Positions 17,045 through 25,827 of a DNA stretch of 64,000 nucleotides are shown here, one piece after another. The translations under genes were made by a program, and so were the position numbers. Source of the DNA: CAYLJV01 sp964510375. GTDB taxonomy: Archaea > Hadarchaeota > Hadarchaeia > Hadarchaeales > JAGGTB01. Each line of letters begins with the position of its first letter. The stretch's first letter is position 1. The notes under the pieces were generated by a model. That model worked only from the letters and a program-made list of their open reading frames with translations. It was not told where the DNA came from and made no database searches. The DNA is taken from NCBI GenBank assembly GCA_964510375.1, contig CAZEBR010000001.1, forward strand, positions 1 to 64,000. The letters are read 5' to 3'.

Positions 17045-17458
17045 TTAGAGTATATCTTGCAGTTTTTGTTCTTTCTTCCTGCTCCACTTCTTAATCCTTT
17101 TCTCTATATAATCCAGCAGTTCCATACATTCTTCATCTTCGGTGACTTCCTTGAATCTCCGGGAAAGTGTTCTTAGAGAAACATCAATCGAATCAGCCAA
17201 TTCCTTCTTGAGGGGCTTTTTTCCATCCACCTTCTCCGCTGCTATTCTGACGGATAGTGCGGCATAAGACCTCTTTTGAGTTGAGTTTAGTCCTTTTCCC
17301 AGGCCGACGAGAATCCTGAAGATCAGTACAGCAGCCCTTTTTGCATCCTTTGATAGGTCGAATTCTTCGGTCAGATTTTCTATTTCGGTCTCTCGGTAGA
17401 GAATATTCCTCGCCTTTTCCCCTTTATCTTCTCTCTTTTCGTCGCTTTTACGAGTCAT
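17045..17458 (-). CDS. short TFB-like protein with a single cyclin-type repeat
   Basis: 137 residues. The middle (about 28-105) resembles one cyclin repeat of archaeal transcription factor B: a helix with A-K-R-A-A-V-L-I-F-R-I-L, then Q-K-R-S-Y-A-A-L-S-V-R-I-A-A, then K-E-L-A-D-S-I-D-V-S-L-R-T-L-S-R-R-F-K-E-V, which corresponds to the recognition helix-turn-helix for BRE DNA. It lacks the zinc ribbon and B-finger needed to recruit polymerase, and the second repeat, so it is not a normal TFB. It may be a promoter-binding regulator. Similarity is judged by eye. Confidence 0.5.
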   Translation of the reverse strand: MTRKSDEKREDKGEKARNILYRETEIENLTEEFDLSKDAKRAAVLIFRILVGLGKGLNSTQKRSYAALSVRIAAEKVDGKKPLKKELADSIDVSLRTLSRRFKEVTEDEECMELLDYIEKRIKKWSRKKEQKLQDIL

Positions 17459-17550
17459 TTTCCATTCTTATCTTCCGTTTCATGACTTAATTAAACCCAG
17501 TGTGAACGTGAGGACTAACTTTGCGGGACTCCAGATTTCGAAATATTGTA

Positions 17551-19182
17551 TCATTCGAACGATATATACTGGCTTATTTTCTCGGCTTTGGACGGGATAA
17601 TTTCCTTTAATCCTTCTCTGCTTTCAGGAATTTCTCTGAATATTTTCCCCGCATCCTTCTCTCCTATTCCTGGGATCTCCAATATTTGCTTGAAGCTGGC
17701 TTCTGATATCCTTAGAGGTTGATGTATTCCGGTAACGCTCCTGTAGCCGTAGCCGGTTATGGAGACATCGTAATATTTCCCCAATTCTAGAGGATAGTTG
17801 ATTCCTACGAGTAGAGGATAAGTCCCTATCTGTCTCCCGAAGGTCCTTTCCCCCTCCTTTTTTTCCATGTAAACGTCTTTGAGGACAGTTCCTTGCGGGA
17901 ACATTTCCTTTAGCAGGGGCCGGTCAATTTTTTCACGGACTTTCTCTTTGAATTTCTTGAACTTAGCTTCGTCCACAACTTCGAATTTATCATCCTTGGA
18001 GATTGCTTGACGGATGTTTATCCTCCTGATCCAGAGATTCTTTTCTTTAAGCCTCTTTAGGAATCTGAAGTTCATCTCGTAGGTCTTCGGTCTTTCCCCG
18101 TGGAGACCGGCCAGAAAGTTTATTCCTGGAAGGAGCTTCGGCATTCCGTTTTCTCCTTTCTCCCGCCCAATCTCGTTCATTATCCGAACCGATTTCTCCA
18201 CTTGGTCGGGTGTGGCGTTCAGATTATTCTTTTGAATCACTTCCGGGTCCGCGGATTCCATACCCAGAGCTAGAATGTTTCCAGGTGAAGTGTGTTTTAC
18301 CAATATTTCTAAAATCTCCTTGGCTCTCCGTGAATGTTCGGCGATAACCGCGGGATTAGCGTTGTCGAGGTGAAGAACCCTTGTTTCCGGGCAGGACCTT
18401 TCTATTCCCTCGAATAATTTTCTTATTTCCTCGGGTCTGGGCGTGGGAACCTCCGTTTTTCCGATTCCATTCGCTCTGTAGCTGAGTACGCAGGACTGTC
18501 CCCCTATCCGGAAATTTCTCAGCCCGAGCTCGTAGAGAGCTTCCATTTCTTTAACTACGTTCTCCTGCGTCCTAAATCTCGGTCTTCCGTAATCGGTCTC
18601 CGAACAGAAAGAACATCCTCCGGTGAAATACCGGGGACAGCCCCTGTAAAGTCCGACCTCTGCGATTAGCGGGTCCGGATGCATCGGATGTCTTTCCACG
18701 ACCTTGGCTCCCTTCTTCGACCATCTTTCGATTTCCTTCGAGGTCATCCACCTGTCCTCTGCTTCACCTTTAAGATGGTCGTGAAAAAAGGCAGCCAGAT
18801 CCTTCTCGGCGTAGTGATCGTATCCGCCGACATCTTCATACCGTGCCAAGGGTCCCCCGAGAAAGGTCTCACCCGGCGCTCTGGCAACTTCCTCGGCTTC
18901 CTCCGGGTTCAGGGGAGTTCCGCTAAGGTACGTTCCCGGAACGGTCACTCCCCCGTGTACCAGTACGTAGTCGGCCATAGGGAGGCCGTTGACTCTGTAT
19001 TCGTCCGCCGATATGTACTCCCAGTCGAGTCCCTCCTCTTCGGCCACGCCGGCCAAAAACCTAGGTTCCGGGGAGATGTAGGGAGGCACGCCGAGTAAAC
19101 TGGGCTCGTCGACGTATCCGTCGACTATCAGTATTTCCCTTTGTGTTTGCTTCTTTTCGTTTTTCCAAAATTCCTTTTTCAT
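17551..19182 (-). CDS. radical SAM enzyme with C-terminal helix-hairpin-helix (COG1031 type)
   Basis: 543 residues. The N-terminal 170 resemble a B12-binding-like Rossmann region without the B12-ligand His motif. The radical SAM cluster motif is C-P-R-Y-F-T-G-G-C-S-F-C (residues about 181-192), with an insertion between the first two cysteines. The C-terminus has a HhH (I-L-E-I-P-G-I-G-E-K-D-A-G-K-I-F), typical of the archaeal COG1031 family. That family has no established reaction. Start ATG 19182 lacks a clear ribosome site. Single gene. Confidence 0.85.
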   Translation of the reverse strand: MKKEFWKNEKKQTQREILIVDGYVDEPSLLGVPPYISPEPRFLAGVAEEEGLDWEYISADEYRVNGLPMADYVLVHGGVTVPGTYLSGTPLNPEEAEEVARAPGETFLGGPLARYEDVGGYDHYAEKDLAAFFHDHLKGEAEDRWMTSKEIERWSKKGAKVVERHPMHPDPLIAEVGLYRGCPRYFTGGCSFCSETDYGRPRFRTQENVVKEMEALYELGLRNFRIGGQSCVLSYRANGIGKTEVPTPRPEEIRKLFEGIERSCPETRVLHLDNANPAVIAEHSRRAKEILEILVKHTSPGNILALGMESADPEVIQKNNLNATPDQVEKSVRIMNEIGREKGENGMPKLLPGINFLAGLHGERPKTYEMNFRFLKRLKEKNLWIRRINIRQAISKDDKFEVVDEAKFKKFKEKVREKIDRPLLKEMFPQGTVLKDVYMEKKEGERTFGRQIGTYPLLVGINYPLELGKYYDVSITGYGYRSVTGIHQPLRISEASFKQILEIPGIGEKDAGKIFREIPESREGLKEIIPSKAEKISQYISFE

Positions 19183-19505
19183 TGTTTTCTCTCATCAGAA
19201 TTTATCTTGAAGACCTTTTTTCTTTTCAGTTTCTTTATTATTACTTCAAAGGGTATGGGAAGGAAATTTGATCTAGTAAGGGTTATAAATTGATTTTAGG
19301 GGTTAATCTGACCGATAAAATGCTTGTGGGGTGGGACCGTCCCTAACTCTTGAGGAAAGCCCTTCTTTACGTCGTTAACAGGGCTAAGAGCAGAGGCCTC
19401 GAAAAGATGACTGCGGTGCATTCGGAGAATTTTCTAGTCTAAGGAGTCAAGGGAATGCTCGAAGATTACGAGATAAACGCTGGATAAGAGCACCGTTCAT
19501 CTTTT
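19183..19505. other. intergenic region with a possible degenerate coding remnant
   Basis: 323 bases. In plus-strand frames about 19349-19486 translates to protein-like sequence (K-A-L-L-Y-V-V-N-R-A-K-S-R-G-L then, after a stop, G-V-K-G-M-L-E-D-Y-E-I-N-A-G), suggesting a decayed gene. No start, ribosome site or recognisable motif; a transposase core is conceivable only. Confidence 0.25.
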
Positions 19506-21650
19506 TCATCCGCAGAGGGGACAGATTCCGCTCATACCCCCACCCGCGTATTCCGAATCTGCAGAGGTAAATTCACGAGATTCCTCCTTTTCTTCTCCCC
19601 CCGTATATAGGACCTGTTCGGACTTGCTTCCGTAACGGTAAACGGTGATTCCCTTGCAGTCTAGCTCCCATGCAAGCCGATAAACTTCCTCCACCTTTCC
19701 CGGTTCGGCTTCTCCGGGCAGGTTTATCGTCTTGGAGACGGCGTTGTCGACATGTTCCTGAAAGGCCGCCTGCATTTTCACGTGCCATTCCGGATCTATT
19801 TCGAGGGCTGTGACGAAGAGGCGCTTGACGTCCTCGGGTATTTCCTCCATCTCCTGAATTGAATTACCCCTCGCTATCCTTTCCATCAGTTCCCCGCTGT
19901 AGAACTTCCGTTCCTTGGCGACCCTCTCGAAGAGGGGGTTGACCTCGAAGAGTTCTTCCCCTTCTAGCACGTTTCTCATGAACGCGATCGAGAACAGGGG
20001 TTCAATGCTCGAAGAACATCCGGCGATTATCGAAATGCTGCCGGTCGGTGCTATCGAGGTGACGGTAGCGTTTCTCATCGCCTCGTATTCGTCGCTCCAG
20101 GTGCTTCCCTCGAAGTTCGGGAATGACCCGCGCTTTCTGCCGAGTTCGACCGATTTTTCCCTGGCCTTTTCGGAGATGAACCCCATTACCTCGTCGGCTA
20201 AGCTCACTGCCTCCTCCGAGTCGTAGGGGATCTCCAACTTTATCAGGAGTTCGGCCCAGCCCATAACGCCGAGGCCTATTTTTCTGTTGGCTTTCGTCGT
20301 CTCTTCTATTTCCGGGATCGGGTATTCGTTAGCGTCTATCACGTTGTCCAAGAAGTGGACGCCTGTCTTGACGGTCCTCTCCAGCTTGTCCCAGTCGATT
20401 TCGGTTTCTCCGTCCTCTTCCTTCTTCATTTTGCTCAGGTTTATGCTTCCTAAGTTGCAAGATTCGTGAGGTAGCAAGGGTACTTCGCCGCAAGGATTGG
20501 TGGCCTCGATCCTTCCAACTTCGGGCGTGGGATTGTGTCTGTTGATTTCGTCCAGAAAGATGACCCCAGGATCCCCGGTATTCCAGGCGTTGTCCGAGAT
20601 TTTCTTCCAAATCTCCCTCGCAGACGCTTCTCCCTCCTTTGAGTCGGTCCGCGGGTTGATCAGATCGTATTTTTCGTCGTTTTCTAGGGCCTCCATGAAA
20701 TCGTCAGTTACTCCCACGGAGATATTGAAGTTGGACAGTGGCCCTTCCTCGGACTTCGCCTCGATAAATTTTTCAATGTCGGGGTGATCGATCCTGAGGA
20801 TGCCCATCATCGCACCCCTCCTCTTCCCGCCGGCCTTGATTACTTCCGTCACTGTGTCGAAGACCCTCATAAAGGATACCGGTCCCGAAGCCACTCCTTG
20901 GGTGGACTTGACGATGTCCCCTCTCGGCCTGAGATTCGAAAAGTCGAACCCGACGCCTCCGCCGGTTTGTTCTATCAGNNNNNNNNNNNNNNNNNNNNNN
21001 NNNNNNNNNNNNNNNNNNNNNNNNNNNNNNNNNNNNNNNNNNNNNNNNNNNNNNNNNNNNNNNNNNNNNNNNNNNNNNNNNNNNNNNNNNNNNNNNNNNN
21101 NNNNNNNNNNNNNNNNNNNNNNNNTGGGCAGGAATTCGAGCTTGGTCATCATTTTGAAGAATTTTTCGAAACTTTCCTCCGGGTCTCCCCCGTAAGAACT
21201 GTCCACCTCCGATATTTCTTTGGCTACCCTTTCGAACATTTCGGAGGGCGTTTCGATTATTTCTCCTTCCACGTTTTTCAGCAAGTACCTCTTTCTCAGA
21301 ACTTCCAGTGCATTCGCAGTTAACTTCGGTTCTTCCTCTATCCCGTACTCTCTTTTGAGTTTCCGAAGTTCCTCTTTCTTCTCCCTGTAGTCGGAATACT
21401 CGTGAGCGACTTTTTCATGGCCGTGTTCCCTAAGCTTTTCTACTACCAAGTCTTGAATATCTTCTATCGAAGGAATTTTTTCTTCGAATTTTTCCTCTAA
21501 TTCCTCCACTACGTCCTTCGATATCTCTCTGGATTTCTTTCCGTTTTCCTTCTCCACTGCTACGAACGCTTTGTGCACGGCATCCGTTATCCTCTGCCGT
21601 TCGAAATCTACTATTCTTCCGTTTCTTTTTTCCACTTTAGAAATAGGCAT
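19506..21650 (-). CDS. nrdJ: adenosylcobalamin-dependent (class II) ribonucleotide reductase
   Basis: Converts ribonucleotides to deoxyribonucleotides using B12. Residues 1-90 are an ATP-cone regulatory domain. The barrel follows, with G-G-G-V-G-F-D-F-S-N-L-R-P, N-P-C-G-E-V-P-L (loop with the catalytic Cys and Glu), A-P-T-G-S-I-S-I-I-A-G-C-S-S-S-I-E-P, and D-C-K-G-I-T-V-Y-R-Y-G near the end. A gap (20979-21124) removes about 49 residues including the first active-site cysteine; the frame is preserved. The C-terminus stops right after C-P-L-C-G, shorter than relatives that have a second Cys pair. ATG 21650 has GGGAAGGG close upstream. The btuFCD genes at 54-58 kb could supply its cofactor. Confidence 0.93.
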   Translation of the reverse strand: MPISKVEKRNGRIVDFERQRITDAVHKAFVAVEKENGKKSREISKDVVEELEEKFEEKIPSIEDIQDLVVEKLREHGHEKVAHEYSDYREKKEELRKLKREYGIEEEPKLTANALEVLRKRYLLKNVEGEIIETPSEMFERVAKEISEVDSSYGGDPEESFEKFFKMMTKLEFLPXXXXXXXXXXXXXXXXXXXXXXXXXXXXXXXXXXXXXXXXXXXXXXXXXLIEQTGGGVGFDFSNLRPRGDIVKSTQGVASGPVSFMRVFDTVTEVIKAGGKRRGAMMGILRIDHPDIEKFIEAKSEEGPLSNFNISVGVTDDFMEALENDEKYDLINPRTDSKEGEASAREIWKKISDNAWNTGDPGVIFLDEINRHNPTPEVGRIEATNPCGEVPLLPHESCNLGSINLSKMKKEEDGETEIDWDKLERTVKTGVHFLDNVIDANEYPIPEIEETTKANRKIGLGVMGWAELLIKLEIPYDSEEAVSLADEVMGFISEKAREKSVELGRKRGSFPNFEGSTWSDEYEAMRNATVTSIAPTGSISIIAGCSSSIEPLFSIAFMRNVLEGEELFEVNPLFERVAKERKFYSGELMERIARGNSIQEMEEIPEDVKRLFVTALEIDPEWHVKMQAAFQEHVDNAVSKTINLPGEAEPGKVEEVYRLAWELDCKGITVYRYGSKSEQVLYTGGEEKEESREFTSADSEYAGGGMSGICPLCG
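20979..21124. other. assembly gap (146 N) inside nrdJ
   Basis: Undetermined bases. The open frame is the same on both sides, so the gap length estimate is probably right. Confidence 0.95.
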
Positions 21651-21781
21651 TTACCCTTCCCCCTTTCTTTTACTCATTTTAACGATAAAATATATTCTGA
21701 AGTCGAATGAAAAGGAAGCTTTTTTATCCCAAATTTACTTAAACACTGTTCGTTCATAAGGTGTTCGTGCAGGAGATTGAA

Positions 21782-22147
21782 ATGAGCAAGAAGGAAGGAC
21801 CGGACAATCCGATACTGAGAAGGTTGATAAGGAAGCTCCGAGATAAAGGCAAGGAGCTGAATGCAGAGGTCTGGTCGGATTTGGCCGAAAGGCTGAACAA
21901 GTCCAATAGATCGAGGGCTGAGGTCAACGTCAGTCAACTGGACAGGCATACCGAGGAGGGGGAAACCGTCGTGGTACCGGGTAAAGTTCTGGGTTCGGGA
22001 AAACTCGACCATTCTATTTCTGTTGCTGCCTTCAATTTCTCGTCCCGAGCATCGGATAGGATTCGGGATGCCGGGGGAAAGACTCTTAGTATAGAGGAGC
22101 TCTTAGAGGATAATCCGGAAGGTAAAGGCGTAAAGATAATGGAGTGA
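21782..22147 (+). CDS. rpl18e: 50S ribosomal protein L18e
   Basis: 121 residues from ATG 21782 (GGAGA 7-11 bases upstream); a GTG at 21761 would add seven unlike residues. Family signs: N-P-I-L-R-R-L-I-R-K-L near the start, S-Q-L-D-R-H near the middle, and V-P-G-K-V-L-G-S-G-K-L-D-H. An archaeal/eukaryotic-type large-subunit protein. First gene of the L18e-L13-S9-RpoN operon, the standard euryarchaeal order. Confidence 0.95.
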   Translation: MSKKEGPDNPILRRLIRKLRDKGKELNAEVWSDLAERLNKSNRSRAEVNVSQLDRHTEEGETVVVPGKVLGSGKLDHSISVAAFNFSSRASDRIRDAGGKTLSIEELLEDNPEGKGVKIME

Positions 22148-22153
22148 TCTGAT

Positions 22154-22579
22154 ATGATACTTGATGCGGAAGATTTGGTACTTGGGCGCATATCGAGCCA
22201 GATAGCGAAGAGATTGCTTGAAGGGGAGGATGTGATAGTCGTGAATGCGGACAAGGCGGTAATCTCAGGGGAGGATAAGTCGACCTTGAGCGAATACGAT
22301 GCGTGGAGCCAAATTAGAAGTTTAGTCGATCCCACTCAGGGGCCGTTTCATCCTCAAAATCCCGGGGATCTTTTGAGGCGCACCGTTCGGGGAATGCTTC
22401 CAATCAAAAAGAAGAAGGGCAGGGAAGCTTTCAGGCGGCTAGAGGTGTATTCAGAGGTCCCTGCAAGGTTTGAAGACGAAGAAATGGAGACATTCTCAAA
22501 TTCTAATCTAGAGCAGTTGAATACCCGTCGTTTTATTAGATTGGGCGAACTTAGCAAACAGTTGAAAGGTGGAGCTTAG
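22154..22579 (+). CDS. rpl13: 50S ribosomal protein L13
   Basis: 141 residues of the uL13 family. Typical segments: D-A-E-D-L-V-L-G-R-I-S-S-Q-I-A-K-R-L-L near the start, then V-V-N-A-D-K-A-V-I-S-G, and R-R-T-V-R-G-M-L-P in the middle. Begins 6 bases after the L18e stop with GTGAT-type spacing. Confidence 0.96.
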   Translation: MILDAEDLVLGRISSQIAKRLLEGEDVIVVNADKAVISGEDKSTLSEYDAWSQIRSLVDPTQGPFHPQNPGDLLRRTVRGMLPIKKKKGREAFRRLEVYSEVPARFEDEEMETFSNSNLEQLNTRRFIRLGELSKQLKGGA

Positions 22580-22590
22580 GTGATAAGATA

Positions 22591-23007
22591 ATGGTGGAAG
22601 CCGTTCAAGCTACGGGAAAGAGAAAATCGTCCGTTGCCAGAGCCACATTGAAGAAAGGTTCGGGCAATGTTTACATCAATGATAAGGCTCTCGACGTGTT
22701 TGATCCGGAATTGGCTCGTTTGAAGATCGCTGAGCCTATCAGACTCGCTGAAGAAGTTTCAAATGACGTTGATACCGATGAAATAGACATTGAGGTGAAC
22801 GTTTCCGGGGGCGGCTATATGGGCCAGGCGGACGCGAGCAGAACCGCGATAGCCAAGGCACTGGTCGATTGGAGCGGAGACGAAGACCTCTACAAGGCTT
22901 TTAAGGATTACGATGAAACACTTATTAAGAGCGACGCCAGGCGGAAGGAATCCAAGAAGCCTGGAGGTCGTGGTGCCAGAAAGAAGAGGCAAAAATCTTA
23001 CAGGTGA
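22591..23007 (+). CDS. rps9: 30S ribosomal protein S9
   Basis: 138 residues of the uS9 family. Signature parts: A-T-G-K-R-K-S-S-V-A-R-A near the start, V-S-G-G-G-Y-M-G-Q-A-D-A-S-R-T-A-I-A-K-A-L in the middle, and the basic end K-K-R-Q-K-S-Y-R whose final Arg contacts P-site tRNA. Starts 11 bases after rpl13. Confidence 0.97.
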   Translation: MVEAVQATGKRKSSVARATLKKGSGNVYINDKALDVFDPELARLKIAEPIRLAEEVSNDVDTDEIDIEVNVSGGGYMGQADASRTAIAKALVDWSGDEDLYKAFKDYDETLIKSDARRKESKKPGGRGARKKRQKSYR

Positions 23008-23013
23008 TATAAA

Positions 23014-23208
23014 ATGATGCGACCCGTTAGATGTTTCAGTTGTGGTAAACCCTTGGGCGATAAGTACGAGGAGTTTGAGCAGAGGATAGCCGAGGGCGAG
23101 GATCCCGAAGAGGCATTTGAAAAGATGGGGATAGAGCGTTACTGTTGTCGACGGATGCTCCTTACGAGCGTCGATGCTACTGAAGACATAATGCAATTCA
23201 AAGATTAA
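23014..23208 (+). CDS. rpoN: DNA-directed RNA polymerase subunit N (Rpb10)
   Basis: 64 residues. Zinc-bundle motif: R-P-V-R-C-F-S-C-G-K-P-L-G near the start and R-Y-C-C-R-R-M-L-L-T, giving the CxxC...CC ligand set. Assembly subunit of archaeal RNA polymerase. Start could be ATG 23014 or the next ATG 23017. Last gene of the operon; the usual rpoK/enolase neighbours are not found downstream here. Confidence 0.97.
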   Translation: MMRPVRCFSCGKPLGDKYEEFEQRIAEGEDPEEAFEKMGIERYCCRRMLLTSVDATEDIMQFKD

Positions 23209-23244
23209 ATACCGAATTTTGATTCTTCGATAGTTTTTACTAAT

Positions 23245-23856
23245 CTAGTAATCGGCTTCGTCTACACTCAAGTAGTGGATCGGTCCGGGATATGAATCGA
23301 AATTTTCTTTTGTTTGGTATTTCCCGTTCTCTAGCGTCACGACGAGTGGATAATCGTGGTCTACATATTGTTCCGGTATTTGGAATGTTACGGGGCTTCC
23401 CTCCATAGTCAAAAGTTCAATCTTGTTCGCTAATTGAGTCCAGCTTTCGCTGTTCGTCCACAGATCCGAATTATTTGTATTTGCCTGATAGATCGATATG
23501 TTTTCCTTGAAGTTTTCGTACTTCTCATAGAACTCTCCCCGGTTCACGAGTTCCACTTGAACCCACAGTCCGTCGTCGTATTCGGCTTGTGGTCTTAGGA
23601 AGAAAAGGTTCCCGTTGTCCAGTTTACCCCTCTCTCCCCCAGTTAGATTCTCCATGGAGGGATAGTTATCGTACGGACCGATGTTCTCCTTTTTCCGTTT
23701 CTGGTTAGTGACCGAGCAAATGTTCGGCGCAGAATCATCCCGAGGGCTTAATTTGGCGGTGCCCGATGTTGCGGCATAGGCTAGGAAAAGACTCCCCCCG
23801 ATTGAAATAAGGATCACGAGGATTCCGAGCTTCTTCAGGGGATCTGTGGTTTCCAA
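23245..23856 (-). CDS. unknown membrane-anchored exported protein
   Basis: 203 residues. N-terminal anchor/signal at about 8-30 (L-G-I-L-V-I-L-I-S-I-G-G-S-L-F-L-A-Y-A-A), the rest hydrophilic with beta-strand character (G-L-W-V-Q-V-E-L-V-N-R-G, Y-P-L-V-V-T-L-E-N-G). No motif recognised. Convergent with the ribosomal operon, 36 bases beyond rpoN. Confidence 0.68.
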   Translation of the reverse strand: METTDPLKKLGILVILISIGGSLFLAYAATSGTAKLSPRDDSAPNICSVTNQKRKKENIGPYDNYPSMENLTGGERGKLDNGNLFFLRPQAEYDDGLWVQVELVNRGEFYEKYENFKENISIYQANTNNSDLWTNSESWTQLANKIELLTMEGSPVTFQIPEQYVDHDYPLVVTLENGKYQTKENFDSYPGPIHYLSVDEADY

Positions 23857-24030
23857 AGTTACACCCCGATTCTTACTATTTTGCGGCTTTAAAAAGAAAC
23901 TTTTTCTCTAAATATGATCTCTGATAATTTTTCGGGAATATCCGCAGAAAAAACTTTGTGATTCTGAAGCTGTGGTCGTGGAAAAATCCTTATTGAATCT
24001 GCCCGTAGAAATGTTGGGGAGGTGAAAAAT

Positions 24031-24666
24031 ATGCCTGTAAATATTTTGGTTACATATTACTCCGCCTACGGACATGTTTTCAAGATGGCTCAGTCGGTAG
24101 AGGAGGGTGCTAGGGGCGTCGACGGAACGGAGGCCAGATTACGACGAATCCCCGAGCTTCGTCAGGCAGAAGAGGCATTAAGCGGTCAGGAAGCCTATGA
24201 TAAGGCTCAGGAGGAACAATCGGATGTAGAACGGGTAACTCTTCAGGATCTCCGCTGGGCCGACGGGGTATGCTGGGGGACCCCCACGAGGTACGGAAAC
24301 ATGACGGCTCAGATGAAACAGTTTCTCGACTCGACCGGGGAGCTTTGGGAGGAAGGGGCCTTGGAAGACAAGCCTGCCGGTGTTTTTACTTCTACGGCCA
24401 CCATACACGGGGGACAGGAGACCACAATCGTTTCCTCGGTTTTACCTCTGATTCACTTGGGCATGGTAATTGTTGGAATTCCCTACGGTCAAAACCCGCA
24501 GATACTGACCGATGAGGGGATAGGAGGTTCACCTTATGGGCCTTCGACGATAGCCGGTCCGGATGGCTCTAGACAGCCGGTGGAAGACGAACTGAAAACG
24601 ACGAGGAACCTCGGGTCCCGAGTCGCCAAGGTCGCCAAAGCCCTGAAGGGAATGCGCGAGTCCTGA
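24031..24666 (+). CDS. wrbA: NAD(P)H:quinone oxidoreductase, WrbA type
   Basis: About 211 residues, flavodoxin-like fold. FMN phosphate loop Y-Y-S-A-Y-G-H (residues about 10-16); G-V-C-W-G-T-P-T-R-Y-G-N-M and F-T-S-T-A-T-I-H-G-G-Q-E-T are family blocks. Performs two-electron quinone reduction, protecting from redox cycling. ATG 24031 has GGAGGTG 7 bases upstream; GTG 24022 is less likely. Followed after 34 bases by dUTPase. Confidence 0.94.
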   Translation: MPVNILVTYYSAYGHVFKMAQSVEEGARGVDGTEARLRRIPELRQAEEALSGQEAYDKAQEEQSDVERVTLQDLRWADGVCWGTPTRYGNMTAQMKQFLDSTGELWEEGALEDKPAGVFTSTATIHGGQETTIVSSVLPLIHLGMVIVGIPYGQNPQILTDEGIGGSPYGPSTIAGPDGSRQPVEDELKTTRNLGSRVAKVAKALKGMRES

Positions 24667-24700
24667 AGCCTTATAGAGTATCGGTTAATTTTTCGAATAG

Positions 24701-25141
24701 GTGTCCGACCTGACTGAACTCGAAGTTAAGTTTGAGAAGATAAAAAAGGATGCGAAGCTCCCCGAAAGACAGCATTCTGGCGATGCGGGTTACGATCTTT
24801 TTTCGGCGGAGGACGTTACGATAGGAGTCGATGAAGTCAAGCTTGTCACGACCGGTTTAAAGATGAAGCTTCCGGATGGCTTGGAGGCCCAGGTGAGACC
24901 CCGGAGTGGCCTTTCCCTTTCCGGAATAACTTTGCTGAACACTCCGGGGACAATCGATCAGGGTTACAGGGGGGAGGTCAAGGTGATCATGGCGAACTTG
25001 CTCGGGGATGATTTCGAAGTCAGGAAGGGTGATAGGATAGCCCAGATGGTCTTTTCGAGAGTAGAACACCCCAAGTTGTCTCTGGGAAAACTTGATGATA
25101 CCGAGCGGGGCGAAGGAGGATTCGGTTCGACGGGGAAATAG
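24701..25141 (+). CDS. dut: dUTP diphosphatase (dUTPase)
   Basis: 146 residues with all five motifs of trimeric dUTPases: G-D-A-G-Y-D-L-F-S; R-P-R-S-G-L-S; T-I-D-Q-G-Y-R-G-E; G-D-R-I-A-Q-M-V-F; R-G-E-G-G-F-G-S-T-G. Hydrolyses dUTP to dUMP and keeps uracil out of DNA. Start GTG 24701. Shares a direction and possibly a transcript with wrbA. Confidence 0.96.
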   Translation: MSDLTELEVKFEKIKKDAKLPERQHSGDAGYDLFSAEDVTIGVDEVKLVTTGLKMKLPDGLEAQVRPRSGLSLSGITLLNTPGTIDQGYRGEVKVIMANLLGDDFEVRKGDRIAQMVFSRVEHPKLSLGKLDDTERGEGGFGSTGK

Positions 25142-25191
25142 TTGCCGTGGGTCACGAAGCTTTCCCCCTTCAAGAGCTCTAGAAGCCACCG

Positions 25192-25599
25192 CTACGATTC
25201 AATAAATATTTTGGCTCCATTTTTTTCTTCTTCAATTTTATCGATTCTTAGATCGGAAAAGGATTTGTGAAGGTTTCCTCTGGGCGTTTTGAGAACTATG
25301 ATGTCGGGGGTTTCTAGCTGAAGTTCAAAATTTTCATCTAGTTGTACCGTCGTGACTTCTTTGTTCTCTTCCGCCTGTTTCTTAATTTTTTCTACGACTT
25401 TTTCCAGAAGTTCTTTGTCTTTCTCGGAAGTTTTTCCAACGTCAATGCTTCTCCCTTCTTTGAATTCCTCTTTCAATTTGTTTAGCTGTTTTTTCTTTTC
25501 TTTTAGCCGCCATCTTCTTACGAGGAAAAATATGAATACTAGTGCTGAGAAGAGCAGGACTAAGAGAATGACTATTTTCCTTAGCGGGAGCTGGATCAT
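25192..25599 (-). CDS. unknown small membrane-anchored protein
   Basis: 135 residues: one N-terminal membrane helix (about 8-28), then a basic coiled-coil-like stretch (K-E-K-K-K-Q-L-N-K-L-K-E-E-F) and a short beta-rich C-terminus. No family recognised. Convergent with dut. The 228 bases upstream to moaB contain no other gene that I can see. Confidence 0.6.
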   Translation of the reverse strand: MIQLPLRKIVILLVLLFSALVFIFFLVRRWRLKEKKKQLNKLKEEFKEGRSIDVGKTSEKDKELLEKVVEKIKKQAEENKEVTTVQLDENFELQLETPDIIVLKTPRGNLHKSFSDLRIDKIEEEKNGAKIFIES

Positions 25600-25827
25600 G
25601 TTATTAATTGTAAGGTCGTTCTGGCTTGTTTATTCTTGGTTTCCGCTAGAACATATTCTGAAACTTTTCGTGATGATTGAAAACAGTTCATATGAGTTAT
25701 AATCCCCTTTTTAATCGGGCAAGCTAATCGATACCTGAATTATAAAAGAAACTGGAACTTAGGAGCTTTGTGACCTGCTTCCGTTTGGCTTCATTATTGA
25801 AAGGCGGGCGGATGGCGGGTGATAGAA

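Noticed and set aside
20784..21323. 179-residue plus-strand frame over nrdJ
   Set aside because: Antisense shadow of nrdJ, bridged only by undetermined bases.
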